A stretch of DNA of 64,000 nucleotides from Crocosphaera sp. UHCC 0190 (GCF_034932065.1 NZ_JAYGHP010000015.1:40600-104599); one strand, 5' to 3'. Positions 29,138 to 39,104 are shown, numbered from the stretch's first letter. A program made the numbers and translations. The notes: generated by a model not told the origin, from the sequence alone.

Positions 29138-29548
29138 ATGATGATTCAATCAATAAGTTCAGATCTTGCTTTATTGGTCAGAGTTGGCAATGAAATTTTA
29201 ACCAGTTTTTGTCAACTATTAGCAATATTTGTCATCTTTTCTGGTGTAATCAGGGCATTAATTATTGTCCTCAAAGATTTTCTTTTTAAACCCCAAACAA
29301 CGGAAGCTTTTCAACGCAGTCGTTTAGCGATGGGTTATTCTTTTTCTTTGGGGTTAAGTTTTTTAGTAGGTGCCAGTATCTTAAAAACAATGATCTCTAG
29401 TCATTGGGATGATATTGCCCGACTGATTGTTATTATTGCTGTACGAACTATTCTCAATTATCTTCTGACTCAAGCAATTTCTCCCTCTAATTTACAAAAA
29501 GAGCCTGATTTTCAACATAATTCCCAAACCCCTAAAACCAATGGTTAA
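29138..29548 (+). CDS. DUF1622 family membrane protein
   Basis: 136 residues with three hydrophobic stretches (LCQLLAIFVIFSGVIRALIIVL is in part the first). The text SRLAMGYSFSLGLSFLVGAS and IIAVRTILNYLL is typical of DUF1622, a family of small inner-membrane proteins of unknown function. The C-terminus is short and polar. Confidence 0.8.
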   Translation: MMIQSISSDLALLVRVGNEILTSFCQLLAIFVIFSGVIRALIIVLKDFLFKPQTTEAFQRSRLAMGYSFSLGLSFLVGASILKTMISSHWDDIARLIVIIAVRTILNYLLTQAISPSNLQKEPDFQHNSQTPKTNG

Positions 29549-29570
29549 ATCAGTAGGGTTGACGTTCGCC

Positions 29571-29591
29571 CCTAGCAAAATTTTTGTTAGG
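29571..29591. terminator. Bidirectional hairpin between convergent genes
   Basis: CCTAGCAAAA faces TTTTGTTAGG with one wobble pair and a single central base. A/T-rich arms make it able to act on both strands, 22 bases after the DUF1622 stop and directly before the end of the GUN4-domain gene. Confidence 0.45.
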
Positions 29592-30326
29592 TTATTCCCA
29601 GTTATTTTCAGTCCAAACCGGATGAGCAAATAAAGAGGCTGTAACTCTAACCCCCCGCAATTGATTTAAGAGAGGCAAATGACCCACAGGCGCACTTAAA
29701 TTCCAGGTAAATTGATTCGGGAATTGAGTCCAGTTATTTTCTTTTTTCCAGCCGATTTTTGGCCACAATTTAGTAAAATCTTTCCCCACAGATAACCATA
29801 ATTTTCGTTGCACAGAAAAGCCAAATTTGCCTTCTGAATAAACCCACCACAAAGAATTGAGAGTATATAAGTCCGTAACCGGAAACTGCTCAACTTCTGT
29901 AAAATAAACCCATTTACGTTGGACAGCCCCTTCTCCCGCCAACTCACAAAGGAGATATCTGGTTAAGGTATCTGCCTCTTGAAAATCTTGTTCTATTAAT
30001 AACTGATTGAGGGGTTGATAATCAATATTTCGCTCTGATTTTAAGGGAATAACCCCTGCTAAACCATAGTTTTGGATAAATTCTTGCGTTTTAGGGGATT
30101 TAACTTGATAAAGAGTCTGATAAACCTTCCCGCGAACTACATTGACACGGCTTAACTCGGAAGATTGCAAAAATGTGATTAAAAAATCTAAACCTAATTC
30201 GCCCAAAGCGATTAATTGGGGAATTAGAGAAAGTCGGTCTTTTTCTGACCCATTAACCCATTGATTCGTCAATGAGGAAAGCTGATCGTTTGTATTATTG
30301 AGTGTAGCAGCTTGTTGGTCAGTCAT
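29592..30326 (-). CDS. GUN4 domain-containing protein
   Basis: GUN4 binds protoporphyrin and Mg-protoporphyrin and stimulates magnesium chelatase, the first committed step of chlorophyll synthesis. From the ATG at 30326 (MTDQQAATLNN) the protein has 244 residues, close to Synechocystis Gun4. An N-terminal helical bundle (about 1-85) is followed by the GUN4 core (LNQLLIEQDFQEADTLTRYL, FPVTDLYTLNSLW, KFGFSVQRKLW). The longer frame to 30431 adds 35 residues of unlikely sequence. It is a good candidate for the true gun4 because it has both the helical and core parts. Confidence 0.88.
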   Translation of the reverse strand: MTDQQAATLNNTNDQLSSLTNQWVNGSEKDRLSLIPQLIALGELGLDFLITFLQSSELSRVNVVRGKVYQTLYQVKSPKTQEFIQNYGLAGVIPLKSERNIDYQPLNQLLIEQDFQEADTLTRYLLCELAGEGAVQRKWVYFTEVEQFPVTDLYTLNSLWWVYSEGKFGFSVQRKLWLSVGKDFTKLWPKIGWKKENNWTQFPNQFTWNLSAPVGHLPLLNQLRGVRVTASLFAHPVWTENNWE

Positions 30327-30487
30327 GAAACCATCCGTTGACGCTTGCAGTGATAAGTTGCCCACTGAATTAAACTTTCGCGGCAGCTTGGGGTTACTGC
30401 TTAGTAGGCATTTCGGGGAATGATGCCTCACTCTCCGTTATTTATAGTAACCCAAAAAGCGGCATGATTTAGCAGTTAAAACCTTGA

Positions 30488-30724
30488 TTAATTAAGCTCA
30501 TCTCCTAAAATTTCGGGTTCTGTAAATTCGTCAGACATCTCTAAAATGGCACGGATAACGGGTTTCATCATAGGAGTATCCATCTGATCTCTGTCTTCAT
30601 AACGACAGCGTTTAGCTCTTTTTGAGACTTGTACCACAATTCGATAGCGATTTGAGGCAACACTCATCAACTTATCAGCCCGATACATAATATCGGTGCT
30701 ATCGACGGAAAAATGTCGAGCCAT
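30488..30724 (-). CDS. rpoZ: RNA polymerase subunit omega
   Basis: 78 residues. Omega helps assembly of beta-prime into core RNA polymerase and in cyanobacteria influences sigma-factor choice. The text STDIMYRADKLMSVASNRYRIVVQVSKRAKR is the cyanobacterial omega core, followed by MKPVIRAILEMSDE. The start is the ATG at 30724. A GCGATCGC octamer overlaps its leader. Confidence 0.93.
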   Translation of the reverse strand: MARHFSVDSTDIMYRADKLMSVASNRYRIVVQVSKRAKRCRYEDRDQMDTPMMKPVIRAILEMSDEFTEPEILGDELN

Positions 30725-30824
30725 TGATTATTGCTCCCTAAGCGATCGCTGTTTCCCCTTCACTATATCAGGGGGGCGTAAAGAACGGCTAAAGAGCAGG
30801 ATAGGATCACATTAAACCGTGAGG

Positions 30825-30852
30825 GTAGAGGCAATTCATGAAGTGCCTCTAC
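30825..30852. repeat. 28-bp palindrome, AATTCATGAA core, GTAGAGG ends
   Basis: Same length and core type as 9019 and 39143, but the ends are GTAGAGG/CCTCTAC and the core has one mismatch. It lies between rpoZ and the gene ending at 30863. Confidence 0.8.
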
Positions 30853-30862
30853 AGGGAGTAAT

Positions 30863-31573
30863 TTATAACTCTATGCCGCTATCTTCAAACAGTTTACTGA
30901 GATCTTCACCCATTAATTGATCTTGACGTAACAGCAATAGACAACGTTTGGCAAAGTTATCATCTTTTTTGATATTTTCCATTAAGAAGTTTTTCACAGA
31001 ATCATTAGTAATAGCTTTAGCAGCATATAACTTTTCTATCTCCTCAAAAGAACGATTTAACAGGGTATTTTGGTCTTGAACTTCATCTTCATAAATGACT
31101 TCTTTACTCATCCATTCCCAATCAACTCGTTGAATCCAGAATTTTTCTCCAGAAAAAATTGAGTTAATATTAATAGTTAAATCATCTGTTACCCACCAAT
31201 AAGTATTGGGATCATCATACATATCCCCATAAAAACTATTGAGTAAAGTAACATGATTGCCTGAAAAAGTACGAATATTGACGTTAGCGTTTTCTGAGGT
31301 TCGATAAGCTAATTTTAACCGCAGATAAAGCCCTTCTTTTTCGTATTTATTTTTGCGAGGAATGAGATGATAAAAACTGAGGGCTGGCCCCCCTTCATAG
31401 ATTTCCACTAAACCCTGTTCTCGATTAATATAGTAGTTGTCTCCATAAACCGAGGCATCTACTGCCCAAGCAGTGCCACTTTGCCCAAGAATGTCTGTTT
31501 CCTGGACAAAATAGGGCCGTGGCATGATCGTTTTGCGGACGCTGGGAAAAAATTCTCTTTGAAATTCCATCAT
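30863..31573 (-). CDS. Hypothetical protein, beta-rich N-terminus
   Basis: 236 residues (two adjacent ATG codons at the start; MPRPYFVQE is a later option). The first 160 residues look strand-rich with many aromatic residues (DNYYINREQGLVEIYEGGPALSFYHLIPR shows the style), the last 70 are helical and charged (LNRSFEEIEKLYAAKAI, LLRQDQLMGEDLSKLF). I recognise no family, signal peptide or membrane segment. It is monocistronic and divergent from the thioredoxin-domain gene. Confidence 0.6.
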   Translation of the reverse strand: MMEFQREFFPSVRKTIMPRPYFVQETDILGQSGTAWAVDASVYGDNYYINREQGLVEIYEGGPALSFYHLIPRKNKYEKEGLYLRLKLAYRTSENANVNIRTFSGNHVTLLNSFYGDMYDDPNTYWWVTDDLTININSIFSGEKFWIQRVDWEWMSKEVIYEDEVQDQNTLLNRSFEEIEKLYAAKAITNDSVKNFLMENIKKDDNFAKRCLLLLRQDQLMGEDLSKLFEDSGIEL

Positions 31574-31776
31574 TTACCCCATGACTTGCTGATTCAATCC
31601 CAAATTATACTGGTTTAAGTCAAAAAAATTTGCTCAATTAGGGATTAGTTTGATAAGGATCTGCTAAGTTTGCTAAACTGTCAGAACTCCTCTATTCCTC
31701 CTTATCACAATATTTTGTTATCAGCCTTCTAATAAAGTCAGAAAACTGTTAAATTTACCCGATAAAACCTTATATT

Positions 31777-33837
31777 ATGCCGAATCGTCTGGCCAATACC
31801 CAAAGTCTCTACCTACGGAAACACGCTGATAACCCCATTGATTGGTGGTATTGGGACAAAGAAGCTTTAGAAACCGCGAAAGCCCAAAATAAGCCCATTT
31901 TTCTCTCTATTGGTTATTCTAGCTGTCACTGGTGTACGGTGATGGAAGGGGAAGCTTTTTCAGATTTGGCGATCGCTACTTACCTCAATGACAATTTTCT
32001 CCCCATTAAAGTTGACAGGGAAGAACGACCGGATATTGACAGTATCTATATGAGTTCGGTACAAATGATGGGGATACAGGGAGGTTGGCCCCTCAATGTT
32101 TTCCTGACTCCAGGAGATTTAGTGCCATTTTATGGGGGAACTTATTTCCCCATAGAACCCCGTTATGGCCGGCCTGGTTTTTTACAAGTTTTACAATCAA
32201 TTCGCCGTTTTTATGATACTGAAAAAGAAAAACTTAAGGGGTTTAAAACAGAAATTCTCAGAAGTTTACAACAATCTGTTATTGTTCCTATTAGTAATAC
32301 AGAATTAAATGATCCTCAACTGCTTTATCATGGCATTGAAATCAATAGTCAAGTAATTCAGGTCAGTTCGGATGATTTTGGCCGTCCTTGTTTTCCGATG
32401 ATTCCTTATAGTAATTTGGTCTTACAAGGAACCTGTTTACCTTTTGGGGATCAAGAGCAACGCATTGAATTAAGCAGTCAACGGGGGCAAGATTTGGCTT
32501 TAGGGGGCATTTTTGACCATCTGGGGGGGGGATTTCATCGTTATACTGTAGATTCCACCTGGACAGTGCCTCACTTTGAAAAAATGCTCTATGATAATGG
32601 GCAAATTGTCGAATATTTGGCAAATTTGTGGAGTTTGGGTCAAGAGGAACCGGCCTTTGAACGGGGGATCATCCGTACGGTAGAATGGTTAAAACGGGAA
32701 ATGACGGCCCCTCAAGGTTATTTTTATGCGGCCCAAGATGCGGATAATTTTACGTCTTCTGAGGAAAAAGAACCAGAAGAAGGGGCATTTTATGTGTGGG
32801 AATATCAACAACTTGCACAGGAATTAACCCCCGCAGAATTAACGGAATTAACGGAAGTATTTACCCTTTCTATTGAGGGGAATTTTGAAGGCAAAAATGT
32901 TTTACAACGTCGTCAAGGGGGACAGCTTTCAGATAGTATAGAAAATATTTTAGATAAGTTATTTATCAAACGATATGGGAGTTCTAGAGACAGCTTAGAA
33001 ACCTTTGAACCTGCGATCAATAATCAAGGTGCAAAAACAAATAATTGGCCAGGACGTATTCCTCCGGTAACAGATACTAAAATGATTGTTGCTTGGAATA
33101 GTTTAATGATTTCTGGTTTGGCCAGGGCCTATGGGGTTTTTCAAGAACCTTTATATTGGGAATTAGCGAGCAATGCGGCTGAATTTATTGTTCAACAACA
33201 GTGGATAAATGGGCGACTATATCGGCTTAATTATGAGGGAAAAGTCTCAGTATTGGCCCAGTCAGAAGACTATGCTTTTTTGATTAAAGCATTGTTAGAT
33301 TTACAATCAGCAATTCCTCAAGAAACCCAATGGTTAGAAAAAGCGATGGAAGTACAACAGGAATTTGATGAATTATTCTGGAGTCTAGAAATGGGAGGTT
33401 ATTATAGTAATGCGGCGGATAATAGTGGGGATTTATTAGTGCGTGAAAGGAATTATATTGATAATGCAACCCCATCAGCAAATGGTATTGCTTTAGGGAA
33501 TTTAGTTCGTTTGGCCCGCTTGACTGACAATTTAGATTATCTCCATAAAGCTGAACAAGGATTACAGGCCTTCGGTCATATTTTAAGCCAATCTCCCCGT
33601 GCTTGTCCTAGTTTATTTACTGCCTTAGATTGGTATTATTTTGGCAGTTTAGTCAGAACAAATCAGGAAACATTAGCAAAAGTCATCCCTCAATATTTTC
33701 CGACAACAGCTTATCGGTTAGATCAGAAATTACCTCATGATGTTATTGGTTTAGTCTGTCAAGGATTATCCTGTTTAGAACCCGCTAAAACCGAAGAGCA
33801 ATTATTGCGCCAAATGAGAGAAATTAGTCAAGGTTGA
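31777..33837 (+). CDS. Thioredoxin domain-containing protein (YyaL/SSP411, DUF255 type)
   Basis: 686 residues. The N-terminal thioredoxin-like domain has MPNRLANTQSLYLRKHADNP, then the motif SSCHWCTVM (CxxC near residue 50) and GGWPLNVFLTPGDLVPF. The rest is an (alpha/alpha)6 barrel similar to N-acylglucosamine epimerases (HFEKMLYDNGQ, AWNSLMISGLARAY). The family (human SPATA20) is conserved but its reaction is not known. Length is normal. Confidence 0.88.
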   Translation: MPNRLANTQSLYLRKHADNPIDWWYWDKEALETAKAQNKPIFLSIGYSSCHWCTVMEGEAFSDLAIATYLNDNFLPIKVDREERPDIDSIYMSSVQMMGIQGGWPLNVFLTPGDLVPFYGGTYFPIEPRYGRPGFLQVLQSIRRFYDTEKEKLKGFKTEILRSLQQSVIVPISNTELNDPQLLYHGIEINSQVIQVSSDDFGRPCFPMIPYSNLVLQGTCLPFGDQEQRIELSSQRGQDLALGGIFDHLGGGFHRYTVDSTWTVPHFEKMLYDNGQIVEYLANLWSLGQEEPAFERGIIRTVEWLKREMTAPQGYFYAAQDADNFTSSEEKEPEEGAFYVWEYQQLAQELTPAELTELTEVFTLSIEGNFEGKNVLQRRQGGQLSDSIENILDKLFIKRYGSSRDSLETFEPAINNQGAKTNNWPGRIPPVTDTKMIVAWNSLMISGLARAYGVFQEPLYWELASNAAEFIVQQQWINGRLYRLNYEGKVSVLAQSEDYAFLIKALLDLQSAIPQETQWLEKAMEVQQEFDELFWSLEMGGYYSNAADNSGDLLVRERNYIDNATPSANGIALGNLVRLARLTDNLDYLHKAEQGLQAFGHILSQSPRACPSLFTALDWYYFGSLVRTNQETLAKVIPQYFPTTAYRLDQKLPHDVIGLVCQGLSCLEPAKTEEQLLRQMREISQG

Positions 33838-33843
33838 TTGATA

Positions 33844-34569
33844 TTAAAGATAGGACAGAAAAGCTCTTAAGGAGGGATCTTGACCTGATTTTCTCTGATT
33901 TTTAAGCACTGTAGTCCGAACTTGACCTTTTTGATTGGTTTGCCAAAGTTTACCTGTATCTACATCTAAACAACTTAACCACCCATCACCACAGGCCCAA
34001 GTATCAATACAAATTTGATGACCCAAATTAACAGGTTGCCCATCCTTTTGACTGGTATGACCACAAATAACAATTTTTCCCGAATAATGAGGGTCATGGG
34101 GATAAAGTTTCTGCCAAAATAAATCATGTTCAGACTGTTTATGTAGGGGAAGATCGGGATCAAGATTAGCATGAACAAAGATATGATCATCTGTTTCATA
34201 CCAGTCTAAACAATGGCGATCAATAAACTCCCAATGATCATCAGGAATATTAGCTAAAGTCTGAATATTACCCTGTTTAGGATAGGATTCTAAGGTTTCT
34301 TTTCCCCCCATCGCCAACCAAAAATCCTGTAACCTTCCCTCCTGACGAGCCGCTAACATGGCCATTTCATGATTACCTTTCAGGGGAATTAATTGATGAT
34401 TTTGAGCAAGTTTTAATAAGCGGTTTAAAACTTCATTGCTGTTGGGGCCTTTATCGACATAGTCTCCCAAGGTAATCAATTTATCTTCAGGTTGCAACTG
34501 CACCACTTCCAAAAGACGATCAAATGCTTTAGAACACCCGTGAATATCTCCCACTGCTAAGGTTCGCAT
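33844..34569 (-). CDS. Metallophosphoesterase (Ser/Thr phosphatase, PPP type)
   Basis: 241 residues with the PPP signatures GDIHG (residue 7), GDYVDKGPNS (about 36) and GNHE (about 66), plus HANLD and GHTSQKDGQ with later metal-binding histidines. Similar to bacterial PrpE/ApaH-like phosphatases; it could act on phosphoproteins or dinucleoside polyphosphates. It converges on the thioredoxin-domain gene with a 6-base gap and is divergent from pyk. Confidence 0.85.
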   Translation of the reverse strand: MRTLAVGDIHGCSKAFDRLLEVVQLQPEDKLITLGDYVDKGPNSNEVLNRLLKLAQNHQLIPLKGNHEMAMLAARQEGRLQDFWLAMGGKETLESYPKQGNIQTLANIPDDHWEFIDRHCLDWYETDDHIFVHANLDPDLPLHKQSEHDLFWQKLYPHDPHYSGKIVICGHTSQKDGQPVNLGHQICIDTWACGDGWLSCLDVDTGKLWQTNQKGQVRTTVLKNQRKSGQDPSLRAFLSYL

Positions 34570-34722
34570 AGCTTAATCCTCAATGGGTTTCTCTAGTCTC
34601 TATTAGACGGTGAAAAGATTAAGTTAAGATTAAGGCACAGTGATCCCTAAAAAAATACGGAAATTTGAGACAGAGGGAAACCATTCATGAGAGGCTAGAT
34701 AAAGAGATCTCTCCTCATCCCT

Positions 34723-34728
34723 TATAAT
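34723..34728 (+). promoter_or_regulatory. Possible -10 element of pyk
   Basis: A perfect TATAAT lies 30 bases before the pyk ATG. No matching -35 is visible at the right distance, which is common in cyanobacterial promoters; chance occurrence is possible in this AT-rich sequence. Confidence 0.3.
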
Positions 34729-34758
34729 TCAGGATCTCCCCTAACTTGGAATATCGCC

Positions 34759-36531
34759 ATGGAACCCCGTCCTATGTTTCGTCGAACCAAAATTGTTGCC
34801 ACCATTGGCCCTGCTACCCAAAATAAAGAGGTTCTACGTCAATTAATTCTAGCGGGGGCCACTACCCTTCGGCTTAATTTTTCCCATGGCGATCATGAGT
34901 ATCATCAACATAGTATTCGTCTGATTCGTCAAACAGCCTTTGAATTAAATCAACCCGTTGGCATTCTTCAAGATTTACAGGGACCAAAAATTCGTCTGGG
35001 GAAATTTGTCAACGGTGCAATTACCCTTAAACCTGGTGATCCCTTCATTCTCACCAGTCGGGTAGTGGAATGTAATCAAGATATTAGCTATGTCACCTAT
35101 GAATATCTGGCCGATGAAGTGCCAGAAAATGCGAGAATTCTCATGGATGATGGCAAAGTAGAAATGCTCGTCGAACGCATTGATTATGAGAAAAAAGACT
35201 TACATTGTCGGGTGGTTGTCGGTGGGGTGCTATCTAATAGTAAAGGGGTGAATTTTCCAGGAGTTTATCTATCTGTTAAGGCCTTAACCGACAAAGATAA
35301 AGAAGATTTGATGTTTGGGTTAGATCAAGGGGTTGACTGGGTTGCCTTGAGTTTTGTCCGTAATCCCCAAGATATCCTAGAAATTAAAGAATTAATCGCT
35401 AGTGCAGGGAAAAATGTTCCCGTCATCGCCAAGATAGAAAAACATGAGGCGATCGAAGAAATGGAAGAAATTCTTTCTCTTTGTAATGGGGTGATGGTGG
35501 CGCGGGGAGATTTAGGGGTAGAATTACCGGCTGAAGATGTGCCGATTCTGCAAAAACGGTTAATTGCCACAGCCAATAAATTAGGCATTCCCGTCATTAC
35601 GGCCACACAAATGTTAGATAGTATGGCCAGTAATCCTCGGCCCACTCGCGCCGAAGTTTCTGATGTGGCCAATGCCATTTTAGATGGAACAGATGCGGTG
35701 ATGTTATCCAATGAAACCGCCGTGGGTAAATATCCCATTGAATCAGTGGCCACCATGGCCACTATTGCAGAAAGGATAGAAAGGGAACCCACAGCCTTAA
35801 AAATTTCCTCTCAAGGTAAACAGTCTGTCACCAATGCCATTTCAGCGGCCGTGAGTCAAATTGCCCAACAACTCAACGCCGCAGCGATCATGTCCTTAAC
35901 CAAAACCGGATCAACAGCCCGCAATGTCTCAAAATTCCGCCCCCAAATTCCAATTTTAGCCGTGACACCCCATGTAGATGTGGCCCGACAGTTACAGTTA
36001 GTTTGGGGGGTTAAACCCTTGTTAGTCCTTGATTTACCCTCAGCAACCCAAACCTTTCAATCAGCGATTAATGTGGCTCAAGAGAATGATTTACTCAAAG
36101 ATGGGGATTTAGTGGTCATGACTGCCGGAACCTTACAGGGGATTGCGGGTTCAACGGATTTGATTAAGGTAGAAATGGTAAAGGCAATTTTGGGGAAGGG
36201 GGTGGGGGTTGGTCAGGGTTCGGCCAGTGGACGAGCTAGAGTTGCCCATTACGCCAGGGAATTAGGAGATTTTGACCCAGGAGACATTTTAGTCGTTCCT
36301 GGAACCAATGCGGAGTTTGTGGAGATGATGCGAAAAGCAGCCGCTATTATTACGGAAGAATCGAGTTTAACCAGTCATGCAGCCGTGATTGGCCTCCGTT
36401 TAGGGGTTCCTGTCATTGTGGCTTTTAAGGATGCGACTAAAATTATTCGAGAAGGAGCAATTATCACAGTAGATGCTCAAAAAGGGGTCGTTTATTCGGG
36501 TATTATTACCAATCACCATGTTGCAGGTTAG
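34759..36531 (+). CDS. pyk: Pyruvate kinase with C-terminal PEP-utilising domain
   Basis: Converts PEP and ADP to pyruvate and ATP. The 590-residue protein has RTKIVATIGPAT at the start, the catalytic segment VPVIAKIEKHEAIEE with the key lysine, MVARGDLGVELP, and DAVMLSNETAVGKYP. The last 110 residues are an extra swivelling domain (ITEESSLTSHAAVIGLRLGV), as in Bacillus-type enzymes, where its histidine loop resembles PEP synthase but has no known catalytic role. It is monocistronic. Confidence 0.95.
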   Translation: MEPRPMFRRTKIVATIGPATQNKEVLRQLILAGATTLRLNFSHGDHEYHQHSIRLIRQTAFELNQPVGILQDLQGPKIRLGKFVNGAITLKPGDPFILTSRVVECNQDISYVTYEYLADEVPENARILMDDGKVEMLVERIDYEKKDLHCRVVVGGVLSNSKGVNFPGVYLSVKALTDKDKEDLMFGLDQGVDWVALSFVRNPQDILEIKELIASAGKNVPVIAKIEKHEAIEEMEEILSLCNGVMVARGDLGVELPAEDVPILQKRLIATANKLGIPVITATQMLDSMASNPRPTRAEVSDVANAILDGTDAVMLSNETAVGKYPIESVATMATIAERIEREPTALKISSQGKQSVTNAISAAVSQIAQQLNAAAIMSLTKTGSTARNVSKFRPQIPILAVTPHVDVARQLQLVWGVKPLLVLDLPSATQTFQSAINVAQENDLLKDGDLVVMTAGTLQGIAGSTDLIKVEMVKAILGKGVGVGQGSASGRARVAHYARELGDFDPGDILVVPGTNAEFVEMMRKAAAIITEESSLTSHAAVIGLRLGVPVIVAFKDATKIIREGAIITVDAQKGVVYSGIITNHHVAG

Positions 36532-36621
36532 GGCATCTCTTGCAGAATTTATAAGTTTTGGCAGAAAACGGCAAAAGGGTGAGGAGAAGTCTAACTCCTT
36601 ACCCAAGTTTTGCCGGAAAAA

Positions 36622-38064
36622 TTAGTTTTGCACAGAAGAATCATCATGGGATTTTTTCTGACGGAGACGACGGACTCCAAACATACCTAACCCAAGCAAC
36701 CCGATCACCGATGTTGGTTCCGGAATAGACTGAGCATCATTGGCGGGTAAAGTTGCAGAAGTAGTCCGAAGACGACCTAAACCTTGAATAATAACCTCTG
36801 TACGGCTTCTGGCCTTGGCCTCCTGAGGATTACAATTTTCATCGTCCCAGGACATGGCTACAGTGCCTTTAAAAGCTTCAATGGGTCGAAGTAAGTTATT
36901 GAGAGCAAAGTTACCATCGTTTAGTCTTCTATCAAACAAAAAGTCAAAGGTGTTGGGATCGGGAGAAGTGGCTGAGTTACTCCAGGGAGTGGACAGAGTG
37001 CTATACTGACTTGAGCCTTGTTGTCTGTATTGATTAACTTGAAAATCTATTCCCGTTCCTGGTGCCACGATACAACTACCACTGTTCGTTTCATCCGTTT
37101 CAGATTTGGTTAAAATCCGCAACCCTCGCAGAAAGTCATCCATGGGTTCAGAGTATTCTGTGTATTTTTTGGTGATGCCACCAATGGTGAATGTTAAGTC
37201 GTTATTAACACGATCCCAAATCAATTCCCACTCTTTATCGACCCCATTCTGCCAGACTAAATTGTCAATCTGTGTTCCCGTTAGGGGTATATTACTGCCT
37301 GGATCTTGCAGGGCTACTTCCCAGTCACTAAGGCCACTGCCACCGGCCCGTATTTCAACCTGGAAAGGCATTACTTGCACGAGATCGTAGGTAATATTAA
37401 GGGTAGGAACGGGACGGGTTGACTGGTTGCGACTGGCAAAAGCATCAAAGTTACCTGTGCTGCCTGGTGCATTAGTGATTAAAGCTTCAATGGCTAATCC
37501 ATTATTGAGGTTGCCATTTAACCACTGTTGGACTAAGTTATTTAACCCATCTCCCTGAAAAGTTGTTAATCCATTATTGAGGCGTGTGATCGGGCCGGCA
37601 AATAGCTGTGTTTCCGTATCAATCCAGTCATTAGAATTATTATAGGTGACGCTGGGGGTTGTATCTTGCCAGGGTATTATTGGTTCTAGGTAAGTAGGCG
37701 TAGGATTAGCAATCGAATTACGAACGGCAAAGCCTCCCGCTAAGGCTACATCGATTTGATTATGGATCGCTTGTAAGGTTAAAGTGGCTTTGACATTGAT
37801 AGCATATTGTCCAGGGGCCGTGGGAACCAGATTATCGAACCGCAATAAAATATTCTGCTCCATTGGAGCTTGAAGGACTTCCCCCACATTCAGGAAGGGA
37901 CGGCTACCATAGTTTGTATTAGGGTTGTTGGAGTCTATATAAGTATCAGCCGTTGCTGCATAAGATACGCTCACAGCTTGTGCTGGTTTCAGGGGTAAAA
38001 TTGTTAACCCTAAACTGGCACTGGTAGTCGCCATGATTATCGAAGTCGAGAGAAAGCTTTTCAT
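36622..38064 (-). CDS. PEP-CTERM sorting domain protein with DNRLRE-type domain
   Basis: 480 residues. The signal peptide is followed by a DNRLRE-type module (SYAATADTYIDSNNPNTNYG; LRFDNLVPTAPGQYAINVKATL), a beta-rich carbohydrate-binding-like domain known from secreted proteins. A second beta-rich region (ADW-like, SGLSDWEVALQDPGS, FTIGGITKKYTEY) follows. The C-terminus is IPEPTSVIGLLGLGMFG plus a basic tail, the PEP-CTERM sorting signal processed by an exosortase; none is in this window. Confidence 0.82.
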   Translation of the reverse strand: MKSFLSTSIIMATTSASLGLTILPLKPAQAVSVSYAATADTYIDSNNPNTNYGSRPFLNVGEVLQAPMEQNILLRFDNLVPTAPGQYAINVKATLTLQAIHNQIDVALAGGFAVRNSIANPTPTYLEPIIPWQDTTPSVTYNNSNDWIDTETQLFAGPITRLNNGLTTFQGDGLNNLVQQWLNGNLNNGLAIEALITNAPGSTGNFDAFASRNQSTRPVPTLNITYDLVQVMPFQVEIRAGGSGLSDWEVALQDPGSNIPLTGTQIDNLVWQNGVDKEWELIWDRVNNDLTFTIGGITKKYTEYSEPMDDFLRGLRILTKSETDETNSGSCIVAPGTGIDFQVNQYRQQGSSQYSTLSTPWSNSATSPDPNTFDFLFDRRLNDGNFALNNLLRPIEAFKGTVAMSWDDENCNPQEAKARSRTEVIIQGLGRLRTTSATLPANDAQSIPEPTSVIGLLGLGMFGVRRLRQKKSHDDSSVQN

Positions 38065-38537
38065 CTGTATTAGGCCTTACACAAAAATTTTGGATCTAAA
38101 CTGTTTACAATTTAGCGGTTAAAATAAACAATTAGACAAATCTGATCAAAGTTTTCGTTTTTTGTTTAAGTTTAACTGTAACTAAGTGGTCAGACAAGAG
38201 TTTCGGACTTGTTAGTATTTCTTAATACATTGTTGCTTATTGGCGATTGAGTATAATAGCCATCGTGATGTTACTTTCTTGGCTATGGGAGTTGGGCATC
38301 TTGTTTTAAGCCTTAAAAACTGAAACCGCTTTTATAGTTCCCATAAATGGCATTTTAATTAACACCTAAGGCAAATTTCTTAGTGCCTCACTGTGTTAGA
38401 TAGAATACAATTATTCCTAAGATGTGGATGTTGTAGGGGTCAACGGCCGTTGACCCCTACTTGAGGAAATTGCTATTAGATAGGCAGGGGTTCCCCTTTT
38501 CGGTAAAATGCTAGAAGTCATCTTCAAGTAGAATGGA
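38065..38537. other. Divergent promoter spacer with one palindrome
   Basis: 473 bases between the leftward PEP-CTERM gene and ycf4. It contains the 28-bp palindrome at 38433 and otherwise AT-rich sequence with no gene. A 38248-38253 area (GTATAA) may be a -10, but nothing supports it further. Confidence 0.55.
38433..38460. repeat. 28-bp perfect palindrome, GTCAACGGCCGTTGAC core
   Basis: Same sequence as the element at 29074. It lies 78 bases before ycf4. Confidence 0.9.
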
Positions 38538-39104
38538 ATGAATGCAGCGGCCATGACAAGCGATCGCCTCATTTTTCGTCAAGACGTTCTCGGCTCTCGT
38601 CGCTTCAGTAACTACTGGTGGGCGATTATTGCCTCAATGGGAGGCGTTGGCTTCCTTTTAGCCGGACTTTCGAGTTATTTACACAAAAACCTACTCATTG
38701 TCAGCGATCCGTCAGATCTCATTTTTATTCCCCAAGGGGTTGCCCTATTATTTTACGGGGTAGCGGGTTCACTTTTAGCCTTATATCAATGGTTCATGAT
38801 TGCTTTGAATATTGGGGGAGGCCACAACGAATTTAATAAAGAGACAAATCAAGTCAGTATTTTTCGTTGGGGTTTCCCTGGTAAAAATCGTCGGATTGAA
38901 TTTACCTGTCCTTTGGAAGATGTTCAAGCAGTGCGGGCCGAAATTCAAGAAGGGTTAAACACAAAACGGAAACTCTACATCAAAGTTAAACAAAGACGAG
39001 ATGTTCCTTTAACCCGTGTTGGACAACCCATTTCCCTCTCAGACTTAGAAAATCAAGGGGCCGAATTAGCCAGTTTTTTAGGGGTTCCCTTAGAAGGGTT
39101 GTAA
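38538..39104 (+). CDS. ycf4: Photosystem I assembly protein Ycf4
   Basis: A thylakoid protein that helps assemble photosystem I. The 188-residue protein has the two expected membrane segments (WWAIIASMGGVGFLLAGLSSYL and GVALLFYGVAGSLLALYQWF) and the conserved text NEFNKETNQVSIFRWGFPGKNRRI in its stromal/cytosolic part. The ATG at 38553 (MTSDRLIF) is an alternative start. Confidence 0.93.
   Translation: MNAAAMTSDRLIFRQDVLGSRRFSNYWWAIIASMGGVGFLLAGLSSYLHKNLLIVSDPSDLIFIPQGVALLFYGVAGSLLALYQWFMIALNIGGGHNEFNKETNQVSIFRWGFPGKNRRIEFTCPLEDVQAVRAEIQEGLNTKRKLYIKVKQRRDVPLTRVGQPISLSDLENQGAELASFLGVPLEGL

Noticed and set aside
35325..35792. 155-residue antisense ORF in pyk
   Set aside because: Shadow frame of a strongly conserved gene with no start signal.
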